A DNA stretch of 49,063 bases, from contig JAGXSO010000152.1 in the NCBI GenBank assembly GCA_018333775.1, forward strand, positions 1 through 49,063. The letters are read 5' to 3'. The position numbers and the translations under genes were made by a program. Below the pieces are notes generated by a model that was given only the letters and a program-made list of their open reading frames with translations, was not told the origin of the DNA and did no database searches. How positions within the stretch are numbered: the stretch's first letter is position 1; every line of letters begins with the position of its first letter. The stretch is from Truepera sp. GTDB taxonomy: Bacteria > Deinococcota > Deinococci > Deinococcales > Trueperaceae. This document shows positions 41,503 to 48,675 of this stretch, in pieces.

Positions 41503-42804
41503 ATGCCACACGTCTACATCGCAGCGTTATCCAGGCATATCGGCGAAACAGTAGAGCTTAAAGGCTGGCTGACCGGCTCGCGCAGCAGCGGCAAGATCGC
41601 CTTCTTGCAACTGCGCGACGGCACCGGCTTTGTCCAGGGAGTCGTGGTCAAGAGTGAGGTCGCCGAGGAGGTCTTTGTCACCGCGCGGTCGTTAGCGCAA
41701 GAGACCAGCGTGGTAGTCACAGGTACGGTCCGCGCCGATGAGCGCTCGCCCTCCGGGGTCGAGTTGGCGGTAACTGGAGTCAGGGTTGTCGCCCCGCCGC
41801 ATGAAGAGTACCCGATAACCCCCAAAGAGCACGGCGTGGACTTTCTCATGGAGCGCCGCCACCTCTATCTGCGCCACCGTGGGCCGTGGGCGATTATGCG
41901 CATCCGTGACGAGCTCGAGCGGGCCATTCACGATTTTTTTGCCGAGCGCGGCTTCTTGCGTTTCGATGCGCCGCTGTTTATGCCTACCGCGGTGGAAGGG
42001 ACCACTAACCTTTTCGAGATCGACCTGTTTGGCGAGGATACCGCCTACCTGTCGCAGTCCGGCCAGCTCTATGCTGAAGCCGGAGCGCTGGCTTATGGCA
42101 AGGTCTACACCTTTGGCCCGACCTTCCGCGCCGAGAAGTCCAAGACCCGCAAGCACCTGCTGGAGTTCTGGATGATCGAGCCGGAGGTCGCTTACCTGGA
42201 ACACGAAGAGAGTATGCAGCTGCAAGAAGAGCTCTTGATCTATCTGGTGAGCCGCGTGCTGAATAAGCGCGCGCAGGAGCTGGCACTTTTGGGGCGCGAG
42301 GTTAGCAAGCTCCTGCCCAGCGCCCAGGGTAACTATCCGCGGCTTAGCTACGATGAGGCCCTAGCGCTCCTGGCCGAGCACGGCGAGCCGCTGGCTTGGG
42401 GCGACGATTTCGGGGCACCGCACGAGACCATCCTCGGTAATGCCTTTGATCGGCCCCTCTTTATCCACTCCTGGCCGGCTAAGACCAAGGCATTCTATAT
42501 GCAGCCCTATGACGGCGATCCGACCCGCGTAAAGTGCGCCGACGTCATCGCCCCCGAGGGTTTTGGCGAGATTATTGGCGGTAGCCAGCGCATCCACGAT
42601 TATGCCCTGTTAAAACAGCGCCTGGCCGAACACCAGCTGCCCGAGGAGGCGTTCGCCTGGTATCTCGACCTGCGCAAGTACGGCAGCGCCCCTCATTCGG
42701 GCTTCGGTTTGGGGCTCGAGCGCACCCTGGCCTGGCTGACCGGCGTGACCCACCTGCGCGAGGTCATCCCCTTCCCGCGCATGTTGACGCGGATGTATCC
42801 GTAA
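41503..42804 (+). CDS. asnS: Asparaginyl-tRNA synthetase
   Basis: A 433-residue class IIb AsnRS. The OB-fold domain ([28 protein letters not shown]) is followed by motif 1, motif 2 ([25 protein letters not shown]) and motif 3 ([13 protein letters not shown]). The GSQR signature before motif 3 ([11 protein letters not shown]) distinguishes it from AspRS. I chose ATG 41503 because TAGACT lies 5 nt upstream and the length matches Thermus AsnRS; the longer frame overlaps the HAD gene. It is separate from the upstream operon by its own promoter. Confidence 0.93.
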   Translation: MPHVYIAALSRHIGETVELKGWLTGSRSSGKIAFLQLRDGTGFVQGVVVKSEVAEEVFVTARSLAQETSVVVTGTVRADERSPSGVELAVTGVRVVAPPHEEYPITPKEHGVDFLMERRHLYLRHRGPWAIMRIRDELERAIHDFFAERGFLRFDAPLFMPTAVEGTTNLFEIDLFGEDTAYLSQSGQLYAEAGALAYGKVYTFGPTFRAEKSKTRKHLLEFWMIEPEVAYLEHEESMQLQEELLIYLVSRVLNKRAQELALLGREVSKLLPSAQGNYPRLSYDEALALLAEHGEPLAWGDDFGAPHETILGNAFDRPLFIHSWPAKTKAFYMQPYDGDPTRVKCADVIAPEGFGEIIGGSQRIHDYALLKQRLAEHQLPEEAFAWYLDLRKYGSAPHSGFGLGLERTLAWLTGVTHLREVIPFPRMLTRMYP

Positions 42805-42848
42805 GGGTGTGCTACACTAGCGCTGCACGTTGTCGATAGGAGGCAACT

Positions 42849-43313
42849 ATGGAACCCTCTCCGCAACCCGTAGCCCAGACAGCTAAAGCCGATCTGGGCA
42901 AGCGCTTCATTGCCGCTGTCATCGACGGCGCTATCGCCGGGGTGGTGGGTCTCATCCCCTGGATAGGCGGCATCATCGGCGGCCTCTATATCCTCCTGCG
43001 TGACGGCCTCGACTACGAATACCTGCGGGGCCGCTCGGTTGGTAAGACTCTGATGAAGCTCAAGCCGGTCCGCCTGGACGGTCAGCCAATGGACACTGCT
43101 ACCTCCATTAAGCGCAACTGGATGCTGGCGCTGGGCCTTATCAGCCTAGTCCTGGTGCTAATTCCGGTTATCGGCTGGATCGCGCTGGCGCTTCTGTGGG
43201 TGGCCGCGCCGGTTATCGGCCTGATCGAGGTCATCCTGGTAGCCACCGACAAAGAGGGACGGCGCTGGGGCGACCGCTTGAGCGGCACCAAGGTGGTTGA
43301 GACTACCGACTAG
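42849..43313 (+). CDS. RDD-family membrane protein
   Basis: A 154-residue protein with an RDD domain: the R in DLGKRFIAAVIDG, D in VIDGAIAG, then membrane helices at about 24-48, 93-113 and 118-138 (SLVLVLIPVIGWIAL). These proteins are thought to be transporters or membrane accessory factors; function is undefined. AGGAGG lies upstream of the ATG. A TACACT box at 42813-42818 may be the promoter. The final codon overlaps the remnant of a RES toxin on the other strand. Confidence 0.8.
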   Translation: MEPSPQPVAQTAKADLGKRFIAAVIDGAIAGVVGLIPWIGGIIGGLYILLRDGLDYEYLRGRSVGKTLMKLKPVRLDGQPMDTATSIKRNWMLALGLISLVLVLIPVIGWIALALLWVAAPVIGLIEVILVATDKEGRRWGDRLSGTKVVETTD

Positions 43314-43399
43314 CGAGCCCCGTGCAGGAAAGCCCCTATGCCGGACATGCTGGTGGCCTGGTAAGCGGCCTTGCTGATGCGGTAGGCAGTGAGGCTCAG
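43310..43399 (-). pseudogene. Truncated RES-domain toxin remnant
   Basis: Minus-strand frame from 43399 reads LSLTAYRISKAAYQATSMSG, then IGAFLHGAR and a stop. The pattern ends with a degenerate version of the RES N-terminal motif (usually L-x-x-YRI-x-x-x-x-Y...SG-x-GA-x-x-x-G-G-R-W-N). It is directly downstream of an Xre/ParS-type antitoxin, the usual position of the RES toxin. There are no ATG or GTG starts in view, and the protein is cut after about 29 codons. Confidence 0.7.
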
Positions 43400-43809
43400 G
43401 AGGGGATACCGTGCGCCATGCGGCCGAGCAGCCTGATCAGGTAGTCGCTACCTTCGGGCGTGCGGGCAAACTCGAGCGGGGCCTCGCCGCCTAGAGCCAT
43501 CTTCTTATTTAATAGCCAGCGCCTGGCGGCCTCCCGATCGCCTTCGAAGTAGGCTTCGGTGGCCTCGACCACCTTGGCGAGGCGATACACGCGGCTAGAC
43601 TCCTCGGGAGAGAGCGGCCGGCGCTGGCGCTTGCGCTCGAAGTAGGTGCTGCTCTTGATGCCGGTTAAGGCGAGCAAGTCACTCATGCTGATCCCTAAGT
43701 GCTCGGCGAGGTGCTCTAGCGCCGTAGGCGACAGCCCGTCGTTGATGTATTGGGCCACCCGCAGGTCACTCTCTGCCTCAAGGTGTAAGATGCGCGCGCC
43801 CAGCGGCAT
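43396..43809 (-). CDS. Xre/MbcA/ParS-family antitoxin (DUF2384)
   Basis: A 137-residue antitoxin of the RES-Xre type. An Xre-like HTH (about residues 25-65) with LGISMSDLLALTGIKSSTYFERKRQRRPLSPEES is followed by the toxin-binding domain, with SRVYRLAKVVEATEAYFEGDREAARRWLLNKKMALGGEAPLEFARTPEGSDYLIRLLGRMAHG matching the family consensus. RES toxins degrade NAD+ or modify PRPP-synthase targets. Here only a broken toxin follows, so the antitoxin is orphaned, kept perhaps as a DNA-binding regulator. A possible operator with arms ATAGTA and TACTAT is centred near 43881. Confidence 0.85.
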   Translation of the reverse strand: MPLGARILHLEAESDLRVAQYINDGLSPTALEHLAEHLGISMSDLLALTGIKSSTYFERKRQRRPLSPEESSRVYRLAKVVEATEAYFEGDREAARRWLLNKKMALGGEAPLEFARTPEGSDYLIRLLGRMAHGIPS

Positions 43810-43871
43810 AGCTGGAGAGCGGGTGGGGGTAAAGATCTGTCCGGCTAATGAGTCTCTCCAATCTTGGTGTC

Positions 43872-43890
43872 ATAGTACTACATCTACTAT
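43872..43890. promoter_or_regulatory. Inverted repeat upstream of the antitoxin
   Basis: ATAGTA and TACTAT arms flank CTACATC. The minus strand reads TATAGT, a minus-10-like box. A site for antitoxin autoregulation is plausible from position, about 65-80 bp upstream. Confidence 0.35.
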
Positions 43891-43918
43891 ATTTTTGGAA
43901 GGAGATGTGCTATTCTTA

Positions 43919-44509
43919 CTAGTCCAGGCTGCGCCTGAGGGCCAGATGATTGATAAACACCGGGCTGGGATGGCCGTTGATTAAAATCCGCATCTCCCCC
44001 ACCCCGTGCCGCTGCAGTGTGGCGGCTAGCGAAGCATAAAGCTGCTGCTCTTGACTGATGGTGACGGTGGGCCGCTGAGCTAGCGAATCCGAGCGAAGCG
44101 AGAATGGGTTCTCAAAGTTGAGCACTGCTACGGTAACCCCGCGGCGCTCGAGTATGAAAACTTGGGGGGCCGGGAGCTCCGGCGGCCACCGGCCGTCTTC
44201 TCGCAGAGCCTCCCGCAGCGCCGCCAACAGGCGTGTTAGCCGCAGCGCGGCGTCCGGCGAGGCGGGCAGTTCTACCGAGCGCGTGCTCTCGCCGGCATCG
44301 CCAACTAGCACGAGCTGCAACTCTGCAAGCGGTTCGTCCGGTACGTTGACCATCTCCAGCGTAACGGTGGCGCGCTCAACGCGCTGACGCGGCGGCACGG
44401 AGCAGAGACTCACCACCCCGACCAACAGGATTAACAGGCCAAGAAAGGTGACCGGGTGGTAAGCCGCGCGCAGCGCAGCGCCGAAGTGAGGCCGCTCGAG
44501 CCGAGGCAC
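43919..44509 (-). CDS. GerMN-like exported protein with an in-frame repeat
   Basis: A 196-residue single-pass membrane protein (helix about residues 18-38) with a GerMN-like extracytoplasmic domain: TVTISQEQQLYASLAATLQRHGVGEMRILINGHPS. Such domains accompany cell-wall amidases, and here the degenerate amidase gene lies directly upstream, with a 3-nt gap. At about residues 134-141 (FSLRSDSL) a B-family repeat ATCCGAGCGAAGCGAGAAT (44087-44105) is read in frame. Function probably linked to envelope or peptidoglycan; exact role unknown. Confidence 0.7.
   Translation of the reverse strand: MPRLERPHFGAALRAAYHPVTFLGLLILLVGVVSLCSVPPRQRVERATVTLEMVNVPDEPLAELQLVLVGDAGESTRSVELPASPDAALRLTRLLAALREALREDGRWPPELPAPQVFILERRGVTVAVLNFENPFSLRSDSLAQRPTVTISQEQQLYASLAATLQRHGVGEMRILINGHPSPVFINHLALRRSLD
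44087..44105 (-). repeat. B-family repeat in the GerMN-like gene
   Basis: ATCCGAGCGAAGCGAGAAT. The GAGCGAAGCGAG core also occurs in ruvC (15821-15833) and, inverted and tandem, in hisS (37603-37649). Confidence 0.7.
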
Positions 44510-44512
44510 TGC

Positions 44513-45847
44513 TTACCTTGCGGCAAACTGCTCTAACGCCTGGCTTAGCCCATCAACCAGGCGTTGGCGCACCGCCGCGCTAGCTAGATCGCTGCTGCTC
44601 AGCTCGAGCACCACCCCGCGCCCAGCGGCACCGGTGAGAATCAAGAGGGGAGCGCCTTCGACCGTTAGCGGTGAGAAGTTGCCAGCCTGACTCAGTGCGG
44701 CAGTCATCACTTGGGCAAGCTGTGGCCCGGCCATAAGATCCGGCGCCAGGCCGAGCAGTAGCCGGCGGCGCAGGCTATCGGTGGCTTCGCTGCGCGCAGC
44801 GGCTTCAGCATTTTGGCGAATGGCCGCGTTAAGCACCTCTAGGTCAGCCGCCTCTGCCAGGTAATAGGCCCGATACTGGCCGGGCGGCAAGGTGCTTGCC
44901 TTTAGTGAGATGAACACCCCAGCCCCGATGCCGGCGTTAGCGCGTGCCATAAGCGGAACCTCCACCTCGCTGTCGCGGGTCAGCCGTACCTGATAGCCGT
45001 TAGCTTCCAGACTGGCTGCCAACTGCTGGGCCAACATCAGGGTACCCGGCCCCGGATCCAGCACGACGCTGGGCCGAGGACGGTCGGTGATCGTCGGAGC
45101 AGCGGTCACGGCAGCGCTGAAGATATCGATCACGATGCTGACCCCCTGGGGGGTTGGCGTCACGAACCACTCATAGCGGCTATCGGGCGTTAGGGTGAGG
45201 CGGAAGTCGATGCGCCCAGCGTTTGGGACCAGCACCGCCTCAACAAAGTAGCGGCCGCTGAAACGCCGCTCGGCTGTAAGGTCGCTGCGGTCGAAGCGGA
45301 ACTGCACGGTGTTCAGCGCGGGCAGCTCGCGCGTGTCGATCGGGGGCAGCCCGCTAAACTCAAACACAAAGCGCTCGTAGCGGCCGCCGGGCGCTGGGCC
45401 TAACTCGGCGCGCTCCAGTCTGGCTCGCGGCAACACCACCGTGACGGCGTTGTGCTCTTGCACCACGGCGGCACTCCCACCGAAGGCTACAGCCAGCGAC
45501 CGCACCGGGGCAAAGACTACGCCTTCGATCAGAATGCCACCTGAGCTGGCGAACCGGCGCCCGTCGAGGAGGATAGCCTCAGTGGCGGCAGCAGCGCTGC
45601 GGGCATCGCTAAAAACGTTTAGCAGCACCACCCGCCCGGCTAACTGAAACAGGGCTAGCTGGTTAATCGGGTCGAAGCTGAAGCTGGCGCCCAGGGCTCG
45701 AGCCAGCGGTTCGGCGGCGGCGTAAGAGCTACCGGCTACCAGCGTGGTGGTAAGTCCGGGGACCTCTACCCCATTGACTATTAGCCGCTGCTGCGCCATA
45801 CCTAAACCTAGCGACAGCAGCAGAGTAAACACCAGGGCACGCATCAT
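44513..45847 (-). CDS. Catalytically degenerate N-acetylmuramoyl-L-alanine amidase
   Basis: A 444-residue exported protein (signal peptide 1-18). It has a copper amine oxidase-like/stalk domain (about 20-140), an AMIN-like beta domain (about 150-255), and an Amidase_3-like C-terminal domain (about 263-444). The zinc ligands are gone: VVLDPGPGT replaces the usual D-x-G-H-G-G, the Glu-ligand loop is shortened, and ISLKAS replaces S-I-H-A-N. The C-terminal VVLELSSSDLAS keeps only the fold and the last Glu. It likely binds peptidoglycan or an activator rather than cutting. It is coupled to smpB by an ATGA overlap. Confidence 0.8.
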   Translation of the reverse strand: MMRALVFTLLLSLGLGMAQQRLIVNGVEVPGLTTTLVAGSSYAAAEPLARALGASFSFDPINQLALFQLAGRVVLLNVFSDARSAAAATEAILLDGRRFASSGGILIEGVVFAPVRSLAVAFGGSAAVVQEHNAVTVVLPRARLERAELGPAPGGRYERFVFEFSGLPPIDTRELPALNTVQFRFDRSDLTAERRFSGRYFVEAVLVPNAGRIDFRLTLTPDSRYEWFVTPTPQGVSIVIDIFSAAVTAAPTITDRPRPSVVLDPGPGTLMLAQQLAASLEANGYQVRLTRDSEVEVPLMARANAGIGAGVFISLKASTLPPGQYRAYYLAEAADLEVLNAAIRQNAEAAARSEATDSLRRRLLLGLAPDLMAGPQLAQVMTAALSQAGNFSPLTVEGAPLLILTGAAGRGVVLELSSSDLASAAVRQRLVDGLSQALEQFAAR

Positions 45848-46272
45848 CGGCGTACTCGCTCCATCTCCCGCTGAGCCTCTTTCTTGGCTACCGCCTGGCG
45901 TTTGTCGTGAAGCTTTTTACCTCGAGCCAGCGCCACGGTTAGCTTAGCCCACCCCTCCTTAAAGTAAAGGCGAGTCGGGATCAGGGTCAACCCTTGGCGC
46001 GTAAGCCCGCGCTTAATCTCAGCGATCTCACGCCTGTTTAGCAGCAGCTTGCGGCTGCGCAACGGCTCGTGGTTGTTGTAGCTGGCATCCTTGTACGGCG
46101 CGATGTGCATCCCCTCCAGCCAGACTTCGCCCCCCTTAAGGCGGGCAAAGGACTCAGCCAGCGTCGCGCCCCCCTGCCTTAGCGATTTGACCTCACTGCC
46201 GGTTAACACCAGTCCCGCTTCGAAGGTTTCGAGCAGCTCGTAGTCAAAGGTGGCGCGGCGGTTCTTAATCAT
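45844..46272 (-). CDS. smpB: SsrA-binding protein SmpB
   Basis: A 142-residue SmpB, which delivers tmRNA to stalled ribosomes. Family pattern: NRRATFDYELLETFEAGLVLTGSEVKSLRQG, then YNNHEPLRSRKLLL, then GLTLIPTRLYFKEGWAKLTVALARGKK, and a basic helical tail (KRQAVAKKEAQREMERVRR). A TATCAT box lies 11 nt before the ATG. The 3' end overlaps the degenerate amidase start. PriA is directly upstream on the same strand, with a CRP-like site in the 95-bp gap. Confidence 0.96.
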   Translation of the reverse strand: MIKNRRATFDYELLETFEAGLVLTGSEVKSLRQGGATLAESFARLKGGEVWLEGMHIAPYKDASYNNHEPLRSRKLLLNRREIAEIKRGLTRQGLTLIPTRLYFKEGWAKLTVALARGKKLHDKRQAVAKKEAQREMERVRR

Positions 46273-46330
46273 AAGCTGTGTCCATGATACGCCACAGCGC
46301 CTGAAAGGTTGGTAACCAGGTGATTAAAAC

Positions 46331-46350
46331 GTGAAAATAATCACGATACT
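46331..46350. promoter_or_regulatory. CRP-like palindrome between priA and smpB
   Basis: GTGA-AAATAA-TCAC (46331-46344) followed by GATACT. On the minus strand the flank is AGTATC, as in the site at 11345. It is about 60-80 bp upstream of smpB. Confidence 0.45.
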
Positions 46351-46367
46351 ATCCTCGCGTGAAAAAC

Positions 46368-48572
46368 CTATTCTATTAGATAACCGATATCCCGCGGATC
46401 GACCTCAAAGCGCACCCGTGCCTCACCACGATACTCCCGCGCCGCCACCAGCAAAGTCCTTAAGCGGTCCTCGTCAGCAGCGCGCACCAGCAATTGCACG
46501 GTGTAAAGCCCTTTCAGGCGCAACGCTGGGGCCGGGCCCAACAGCTCGCTTAGCTCAGCACCTAACGTCCTCATCGCCGAAGCTAACCAGTTTGCCACGC
46601 GTTCGGCGGCAGCCCGCTCCTTCGCCAATACCTGCACCTTAGCTAGCCGGGTAAACGGCGGATAGCCAAAGCGGCGGCGGCGCTCCAGCAGCTCGTTCAT
46701 CAAAGCGTCAAGCAGCATTGGCCTCTGGAGTGCCTGCAGGAGCGGGTGATCAGCTTGAAAGGTTTGGATTACCGTCAGCGGGCGGCGCGATTCGGTCAGC
46801 TCGGCCAGATTAAAGAGCAACCGGAGGGTCTCCTCTTCGCCACGGTAGTCACCCAAGTAAAGCAGTGTATCGAGCAGCGTAACAGCGAGCAGCGAAACGT
46901 TAGGTAGCGGCGGCTGGCGCAGCAGCGCGGAAGTGCCTACCACGACACCAGGCTGGCCGTTCTGGAGGCTGCTCAGATTGTCGCGCTGGTCGCTGTCGAA
47001 GCGCCAGCAGTTAAAGCCGGGTAGAAGCTCCTTAATTGCGCTCTGAATCCACTGCGTCCCGGCGGCACGGGCTGGGTGCAAGCGGTGACCGTTGCACTGC
47101 GGGCAGTTAGGCGGCAGTTCGGCGCTAAAGCCGCACTGGTGGCACCGTAAGCGGTAGCCGTCGCGGTGGTAGCGCAGCGGCAGATCGCAGTGCGAGCAGG
47201 TCGCCAAGTAGCCGCAGTCTTGGCAACTCAGCCCGGCTGAAAAGCCGCGCCGTGGGGCTAACAGCACCGCCTGGCGCTCCCGCTCCGCGACCTGTTTGAG
47301 CAGCTTGATCAGGTCGGCGCTGAGCGGCCAGTTGGCCTGGCCGTTAAGGTCTACCACGTGGAGGCGGGGTTCCGGTCGCGGCAGCTCATGGCGGCGGCCA
47401 GCGCTGCGTACCCACATTTCGGCACTCGCTAGCGCCTCGCTCTCGAGCAGGGCCGCGCTGCTAGCTTCGGCCCGAAAACGCGCCGCAGTCGGGACAAATG
47501 CACGGCAGCCGGAAGCGAGTTTGTAGCTTGGGCTGGCCGCTTCTAGCACCACCACCTGCTGCAAGTTCCTAAGGGGCGCTAGCAGGGCTAGATAGGTACC
47601 GACCAGCACCACCGCTGTGTAGCTAGGCAGCTCGAGCCACAGGCGCCGGCGCTGCGCATCGTTCAGCTCGCCGCTGAGCACCGCCACCGGCAACTGTGTA
47701 GCTAGGCCACCGGCAGTTTCAGCGATAAGCGCCTGCTCCGGCACTAACACCAGCGCCGAGCCGCCGGCGGCAACAGTCGCTGCTAAGCGGGGTATAAGCG
47801 CTGCCAAGCGCTCGCGGCGGCGGCCGCCGCTGAGGCAGATCGCCTCAGGTGGGATAGGCGGCACAGGCTCCAGTGCAGCGCCCGAATAGCTAGGCAAAGC
47901 GGGCGGCTCGGCCTCGACCTGCCAGTAGCGGGCGTATCCCTTTGTTATCAGGGCCCGCACCACCCCCTCAGAGACCACAGCCTCACGGGCTACCGCCGCT
48001 GCGCTAAGCGCCGGCCCCAGCGCCTGCAGCGCCGCTAGTGCCTGGCGCTGCTTAGGGCTCAGTTCAGCATCTGCGTCACGGCAGGCGATGAGCCGCGTGG
48101 CGGTCGGTTGCAGTACGCTTACTCGCTCTTCGATCAAGCCCTGCCGCCGGCAGAGCTCGAGCTGTCCGGGTTTAAGCTCTAACGCTGGAAGCCACTCCGT
48201 GCCGATCGGCACCCCGGTTACCCCCGGCAGTGCCCGGACTTCGTGGCTTAAGGTTTCGCTCAAACCTATCGGCAACAAGTCAGCCAACACCGTGCCAGCC
48301 GGAGCGAGGGTGTAGTCTGCCACCCGCTGGAGCGTTGCCAGTGCTGCCGGGCTAAGAAACGGCCCGGTGTCGAGAGTGCTGATGACCTCTCTCAGCTCAC
48401 CAGCCAGCCGCCCGCGCTCTTGGGCGATACCGACCACTATGCCGATCCGGAGGCTCTGCTGCCACGGCACCACTACACGCTGGCCTACCTCGGGGAGGGC
48501 TGCGCCGTGCATGGGTAAAAAGTCAAAGGGTGGTAGCGGCAGCGGCAGCAGCACCTGAAGGATAGGTGACAC
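46368..48572 (-). CDS. priA: Primosomal protein PriA, helicase motifs degenerate
   Basis: A 734-residue PriA. The N-terminal 3'-DNA-binding domain, the two zinc sites (C-x-x-C pairs in SCQDCGYLATCSHC and RCHQCGFSAELPPNCPQC) and the C-terminal domain (ERRRRFGYPPFTRLAKVQV) are conserved. Walker A is lost (AICLSGGRRRERLAAL in place of G-x-x-G-S-G-K-T) and the DEEH box reads VLEAAS, so it cannot hydrolyse ATP in the normal way. Loss of PriA helicase activity is reported for D. radiodurans, so this is a lineage trait. The start is GTG 48572 with TATGAT 6 nt upstream, and a CRP-like site overlaps the promoter. Confidence 0.93.
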   Translation of the reverse strand: MSPILQVLLPLPLPPFDFLPMHGAALPEVGQRVVVPWQQSLRIGIVVGIAQERGRLAGELREVISTLDTGPFLSPAALATLQRVADYTLAPAGTVLADLLPIGLSETLSHEVRALPGVTGVPIGTEWLPALELKPGQLELCRRQGLIEERVSVLQPTATRLIACRDADAELSPKQRQALAALQALGPALSAAAVAREAVVSEGVVRALITKGYARYWQVEAEPPALPSYSGAALEPVPPIPPEAICLSGGRRRERLAALIPRLAATVAAGGSALVLVPEQALIAETAGGLATQLPVAVLSGELNDAQRRRLWLELPSYTAVVLVGTYLALLAPLRNLQQVVVLEAASPSYKLASGCRAFVPTAARFRAEASSAALLESEALASAEMWVRSAGRRHELPRPEPRLHVVDLNGQANWPLSADLIKLLKQVAERERQAVLLAPRRGFSAGLSCQDCGYLATCSHCDLPLRYHRDGYRLRCHQCGFSAELPPNCPQCNGHRLHPARAAGTQWIQSAIKELLPGFNCWRFDSDQRDNLSSLQNGQPGVVVGTSALLRQPPLPNVSLLAVTLLDTLLYLGDYRGEEETLRLLFNLAELTESRRPLTVIQTFQADHPLLQALQRPMLLDALMNELLERRRRFGYPPFTRLAKVQVLAKERAAAERVANWLASAMRTLGAELSELLGPAPALRLKGLYTVQLLVRAADEDRLRTLLVAAREYRGEARVRFEVDPRDIGYLIE

Positions 48573-48578
48573 GGAGCT

Positions 48579-48584
48579 ATCATA
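48579..48584 (-). promoter_or_regulatory. Minus-10 box of leaderless priA
   Basis: TATGAT on the minus strand, 6 nt before the GTG start. The palindrome GTGA-GATAAT-TCAC (48591-48604) lies 6 nt upstream of it, centred near position minus 25, so a bound regulator would repress. Confidence 0.55.
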
Positions 48585-48590
48585 ACCTAG

Positions 48591-48610
48591 GTGAGATAAT
48601 TCACAATACT
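48591..48610. promoter_or_regulatory. CRP-like palindrome between priA and purM
   Basis: GTGA-GATAAT-TCAC, followed by AATACT (AGTATT on the minus strand). It is shared by divergent priA and purM promoters. Confidence 0.45.
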
Positions 48611-48663
48611 CTAGTGTGTGATTTTTTTGTTACGTTGATGGAGTGTTTGTAAGCATCTCTCGG

Positions 48664-48669
48664 TACAAT
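48664..48669 (+). promoter_or_regulatory. Minus-10 box of leaderless purM
   Basis: TACAAT lies exactly 6 nt before the purM ATG. Confidence 0.55.
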
Positions 48670-48675
48670 CACCTC

